The notes beneath the pieces are model-generated. The model searched no databases and was not told the origin of the DNA. It worked only from the letters and a program-made list of their open reading frames with translations. Positions 61,026 to 64,000 of a stretch of 64,000 nucleotides of DNA are shown here, piece by piece. Source of the stretch: Terriglobia bacterium (GTDB lineage Bacteria; Acidobacteriota; Thermoanaerobaculia; Thermoanaerobaculales; Thermoanaerobaculaceae); NCBI GenBank assembly GCA_020073245.1, contig JAIQFQ010000003.1, positions 1-64,000 on the forward strand. Reading direction: 5' to 3'. The position numbers and the translations under genes were made by a program. How positions within the stretch are numbered: the stretch's first letter is position 1; every line of letters begins with the position of its first letter.

Positions 61026-62354
61026 ATGGCCTTGAAGAGACCTGAGTCGTTGATCCTGGCTACCTTGCTTCTCTGCCTGGGCACGGGGGCCGTCTCGGCT
61101 CAGGAGACTCCGGTGCCTCGCGCGGAGCTCAAGTTCGTCGTGATCTTGAGCCGACATGGGGTTCGATCCCCGACATGGAAGACGGACCGACTCAACGAGT
61201 ACTCGACCGAGCGCTGGCCGGATTGGGGTGTCCCGCCGGGATTCCTCACGCCGCACGGCAGCCGGCTGATGGAGCTTGTCGGTGCGTACGACCGCGCCGA
61301 CCTCGCGCAGAGAGGGCTGCTGAGCTCGAACGGCTGTGTCGACGCCGGGCGTGTCTTCCTCTGGGCGGACAGCGAGCAGCGGACGTTGGCGACCGGCCAC
61401 GCTCTGGCGTCAGGCATGTTTCCGGGCTGCGGAGTCCAGGTTCGATCGCTGCCGGAAGGGACCGACGATCCGCTCTTCAGCCCCATGGCAGTCGGTATCG
61501 GACATCCGGACCGTGCCTTGGCGGTCGCATCGGTACTGGGCCGGATCGGCATCAAACCGGGACCACTGATTGAGGCGTATCGACCCGCCTTTGAAACGAT
61601 GCAGCAGGTGCTCCTCGGCTGCACGCCGGGCGCCAAGTGTCCGCCGGAGGGCACGTCCGTCAAGCAATCTCTTTTGGAACTGACGATGTCGGTCACGGAG
61701 GGCAACGGCGACAAACTCGTTGATTTCGCCGGACCCCTCAGCACAGCGTCGACAATTGCCCAGAACTTCCTTCTCGAATACACCAACGGCATGGCAGAGA
61801 AGGATCTCGGATGGGGCCGAGTCACCGAGTCCAACCTGCGGCAGATGATGAGTCTCCATGCGGCGTACTCCGACCTGCTGCGCCGAACGTCGTACCTCGC
61901 ACGCACCAACGGTTCGAACGTGGCGAGCCACATACTCAAGTCGATCGAGCAAGCTGTCGCGGGCAAACCAGTGCGGGGAGCGCTCGGCAAGCCAGGCGAC
62001 AAGGTCATCATCATCGCTGGGCACGACACCAACATCTGCAATGTCGCCGGAATGTTGGGCCTTTCCTGGCTGATCGAGGGCTATCAGCGCGACGACACGC
62101 CACCCGGGGGTGCCCTCGTCTTCGAGCTGTGGCGTCACCCTGTCACACGTGCGTACACCGTTCGAACCTCCTACATGGCTCAGACCCTGAAGCAGATGCG
62201 CGAGGCGCTGCCCTTGACGCTCGCGTCGCCACCAGCAAGAGCCGCGGTCTTCGTGCCGGGTTGCAGCACCTCGGACGGAGCATTCGCGTGCGGCTGGAAG
62301 GAATTCCGGCGGACGCTCGAAACCGCCATTGATCCCGCGTTTGTGAGGCCTTAG
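61026..62354 (+). CDS. histidine acid phosphatase, AppA/4-phytase-like
   Basis: The 442-residue secreted enzyme has a signal peptide (ILATLLLCLGTGAVSA). The catalytic RHGVRSPT motif (His nucleophile) lies near residue 44 and the HDTN proton-donor motif near residue 338, the HDTN version typical of AppA-type bacterial phytases. Several cysteines are spaced for disulfides. It removes phosphates from phytate or other phosphate esters, complementing the calcium-dependent beta-propeller phytase. AAAGGAG is 9 bases before the ATG; the gap from the barrel gene is 70 bases. Confidence 0.9.
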   Translation: MALKRPESLILATLLLCLGTGAVSAQETPVPRAELKFVVILSRHGVRSPTWKTDRLNEYSTERWPDWGVPPGFLTPHGSRLMELVGAYDRADLAQRGLLSSNGCVDAGRVFLWADSEQRTLATGHALASGMFPGCGVQVRSLPEGTDDPLFSPMAVGIGHPDRALAVASVLGRIGIKPGPLIEAYRPAFETMQQVLLGCTPGAKCPPEGTSVKQSLLELTMSVTEGNGDKLVDFAGPLSTASTIAQNFLLEYTNGMAEKDLGWGRVTESNLRQMMSLHAAYSDLLRRTSYLARTNGSNVASHILKSIEQAVAGKPVRGALGKPGDKVIIIAGHDTNICNVAGMLGLSWLIEGYQRDDTPPGGALVFELWRHPVTRAYTVRTSYMAQTLKQMREALPLTLASPPARAAVFVPGCSTSDGAFACGWKEFRRTLETAIDPAFVRP

Positions 62355-62555
62355 AGAGATGGGCGCCCCATCCCTGGAATCCGAAGACCGTGCCAGCCTT
62401 CAATTGCGGGAATTGCCGTCATGCCGGTCGCCGCGGTGCTCGGTGTGGACGGTTCGGGTCAGTCGGTTCCGTTGTCCAGCGCTGGTAGAGAGGGAGTGCC
62501 CGAGGGGACGGGTCGGTCAGCAGAGATCGCAAGATCCAAGAAAGGGGAGGACGCA

Positions 62556-63590
62556 ATGACGCACAAACATGGCTTGGCTGTCGCACTGCTTTCGCTCGCG
62601 ACGGCGCTCGCGGCAGCGGCACAGCCTGCGCCGGGGGGGTATCGGCTGGTTCGTGCGATCCCGATAGGGGGCGAAGGAGGCTGGGACTACCTCACCGTGG
62701 ACACGGTGGCGCACCGCCTCTACGTCAGCCACGCCACCCGCGTGGAGGTGATCGATACGGAAAAGAACGTGGTCGTGGGTGCGATCCCTGACACACCCGG
62801 GGTCCACGGCATCGCCCTCGCGCCAGGGCTGGGCCGCGGCTTCACCAGCAACGGCCGCGCCGGAACGGTGACCGTATTCGACCTCAAGAGCTTAGCGGTC
62901 ATCACCACGGTCAGGGTGACTGGCGACAAACCCGATGCGATCGCCTACGAGCCAACCTCACACCGGGTTTTCACGTTCAACGGTGGTAGCGCTAACGCCA
63001 CGGCGATCGAAGCTGCGACCGGCCAGGTCCTGGGCACGCTCGCCCTCGGTGGGAGCCCGGAGTTCGCGGTCGCCGACGGCAAAGGGCAGATGTATGTGAA
63101 CCTCGAGGACACGGCGACGCTCGTGACGTTCGACGCACGCACCCTCGAGGTCAAGGGCCGTTGGCCGCTCGCCCCGTGCCAGACGCCGACCGGGCTTGGT
63201 ATGGACCGTGAGCACCGGCGTCTGTTTGTCGGCTGCAGGAGCAAGGTGATGGCGGTGGTGGACGGCGACAGTGGGCGCGTCATTACGACCCTTCCGATCG
63301 GCAGCGGTGTGGACGCCGTGGCCTTCGATCCGGCAAGCGCGCTCGTCTTCGCCTCCAACGGCGACGGGACAGTAACGGTCGTCCACGAGGACTCGCCCGA
63401 GAAGTTCACTCTGGTGGGCAACGTTGCGACCAAGCCTGGGGCGAAGACCCTCGCGTTGGACGGGACCACCCACCGGATCTACCTCTCCACGGCACAGTAC
63501 GGCCCGCCCCCATCGCCCACCGCCGAGCAACCTCACCCGAAGCCGAGCATTCTCGCCGGAACGTTCGAGATCCTGGTCCTAGAGCGTTGA
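62556..63590 (+). CDS. secreted YncE-like beta-propeller protein
   Basis: The 344-residue protein has a signal peptide (GLAVALLSLATALAAAA). Repeated beta-propeller blades of the YncE/40-residue type follow: WDYLTVDTVAHRLYVSH, VEVIDTEKNVVVGAI, VFDLKSLAVIT, PEFAVADGKGQMYVNL, LVTFDARTLEVKGRW and SSGVDAVAFDPAS-like repeats. Such proteins bind ligands or metals at the surface and have no fixed enzymatic role. It is the last gene of the plus-strand operon, 201 bases after the phytase, with GGGGAGGA before the ATG. A supporting role in phytate binding is possible but unproven. Confidence 0.8.
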   Translation: MTHKHGLAVALLSLATALAAAAQPAPGGYRLVRAIPIGGEGGWDYLTVDTVAHRLYVSHATRVEVIDTEKNVVVGAIPDTPGVHGIALAPGLGRGFTSNGRAGTVTVFDLKSLAVITTVRVTGDKPDAIAYEPTSHRVFTFNGGSANATAIEAATGQVLGTLALGGSPEFAVADGKGQMYVNLEDTATLVTFDARTLEVKGRWPLAPCQTPTGLGMDREHRRLFVGCRSKVMAVVDGDSGRVITTLPIGSGVDAVAFDPASALVFASNGDGTVTVVHEDSPEKFTLVGNVATKPGAKTLALDGTTHRIYLSTAQYGPPPSPTAEQPHPKPSILAGTFEILVLER

Positions 63591-63666
63591 GGGGAGGCGC
63601 ACGGCTGGCCTTCGGGCCGCTCTCCCAGCCCGAAGCCCGCTGAAGAGGTGGGTGAGAGACGAGGGG

Positions 63667-63707
63667 ATGAGGCCTCGCCTCATGCTTGCTCCTCCCCCTT
63701 CGAGGAG
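63667..63707 (+). terminator. tandem hairpins after the YncE-like gene
   Basis: ATGAGGC-CTC-GCCTCAT is a perfect 7-bp stem with a 3-base loop (63667-63683). It is followed by CTCCTC-7 base loop-GAGGAG (63689-63707) and then GTGTGTTTC. The tail is not a clean T run, so termination efficiency is uncertain. Confidence 0.45.
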
Positions 63708-63869
63708 GGTGTGTTTCTGAGGACCGGCATCCCCCCGTTGCGTACTGCGACGATGATCCTTCCGCTTGGGCGGCCGCCAGGGGGTGACCGCCCGGCCCGG
63801 TCGGTCACCATCACGTGAACACACCGTGCCAGGATGTGAGCCACCGATGCGGTCGCGAGTGTGCTCAGC

Positions 63870-63875
63870 TAGAAT
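63870..63875 (+). promoter_or_regulatory. -10-like box (TAGAAT) for the amylase-family gene
   Basis: TAGAAT matches the -10 consensus in five of six positions and lies 48 bases before ATG 63924. No clear -35 box. Confidence 0.4.
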
Positions 63876-63923
63876 TTGGGAAACCTCCGCGCGGTGCGGA
63901 TGGGATCCGGGGGAAGCGCCCAC

Positions 63924-64000
63924 ATGACCGAGCCGCGGGTTCCGAGTTGGGTTCAGGATGCAGTCTTCTATCAGATCTTCCCCGATCGCTTTGCACGTAG
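63924..64000 (+). CDS. GH13 alpha-amylase-family protein, start only
   Basis: The 25 codons before the window end read [20 protein letters not shown] followed by DRFAR, the strand-1 region typical of neopullulanase, cyclomaltodextrinase and maltogenic amylase-type GH13 enzymes. GGGGGAAG lies 9 bases upstream of ATG. It is too short for the ORF track and continues outside the window. The substrate is an alpha-glucan; the exact subfamily cannot be given. Confidence 0.75.
   Translation, partial: MTEPRVPSWVQDAVFYQIFPDRFAR

Larger units (their letters stand above)
63591..63923. other. 333-bp intergenic region before the amylase-family gene
   Basis: Two hairpins near 63667-63707 probably end the plus-strand operon. 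A TAGAAT hexamer at 63870 may be the -10 box of the next gene. No protein-coding or RNA gene is evident between. Confidence 0.5.

Noticed and set aside
61150-61180. GGGTTCGATCCCC resembling a tRNA T-arm
   Set aside because: It is in frame in the RHGVRSP active-site region of the phytase, with no acceptor or anticodon stem around it.

Overview
The window is high-GC, densely coded bacterial chromosome from a Gram-negative organism: it has a TonB-dependent receptor, several outer-membrane beta-barrels and many signal peptides and lipoboxes. Hanks-type kinases with membrane or sensor segments, a CBM9-like/DUF5916 barrel, fused isobutyryl-CoA mutase (IcmF), an IPTL-CTERM-like sorting tail and purine-rich intergenic hairpins together suggest an Acidobacteriota-like lineage. 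That assignment is inference, since there is no rRNA gene here. I see no tRNA, rRNA, CRISPR array, transposase or phage gene.

Left third (1-33900): mostly single genes and short operons. In order these are a broken FTR1 iron permease joined to a cupredoxin, a HAMP-containing sensor kinase, a B12-binding radical SAM enzyme, an acyl-CoA dehydrogenase flanked by two related four-helix membrane proteins, small secreted proteins, alpha/beta hydrolases, IcmF carrying repeat-derived insertions, a second large kinase, an HD-domain protein, a homocysteine methyltransferase-nadC-nadB operon, hflX, a DUF5916 barrel and a MetX-like hydrolase. Several genes here look leaderless, with a -10 box 6-9 nt before the ATG.

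Right half (33981-63590): one integrated accessory locus. A co-directional minus-strand run of 15 genes (52517 down to 33981) encodes a TonB receptor, two inositol-dehydrogenase-type Gfo/Idh proteins, an OPA-family transporter, a PfkB kinase, a broken third Gfo/Idh gene, IolN, IolO, UxaE, a mannonate-type SDR, a HAD phosphatase, a LarA-family protein, 6-phosphogluconate dehydrogenase, a PPi-type phosphofructokinase and a metallophosphoesterase. To its right lie a LacI regulator, a ribose-type ABC transporter whose permease is fused to its binding protein, and a plus-strand set: IolM-type dehydrogenase, beta-propeller phytase, outer-membrane protein, histidine acid phytase and a YncE-like propeller. 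Six copies of a TGGAACGTTCCA palindrome sit three and three in the two control regions.

How the parts fit (inference): phytate is dephosphorylated in the envelope. myo-Inositol then follows the Thermotoga-type route, via scyllo-inosose, 3-dehydro-scyllo-inosose, 5-keto-L-gluconate, D-tagaturonate and D-fructuronate to D-mannonate. No mannonate dehydratase or KDG enzyme is present. Instead a LarA-family protein next to Gnd suggests that mannonate is epimerised to gluconate and enters the oxidative pentose-phosphate route. This combination is the most interesting content of the window. The window ends in the first codons of a GH13 amylase-family gene.
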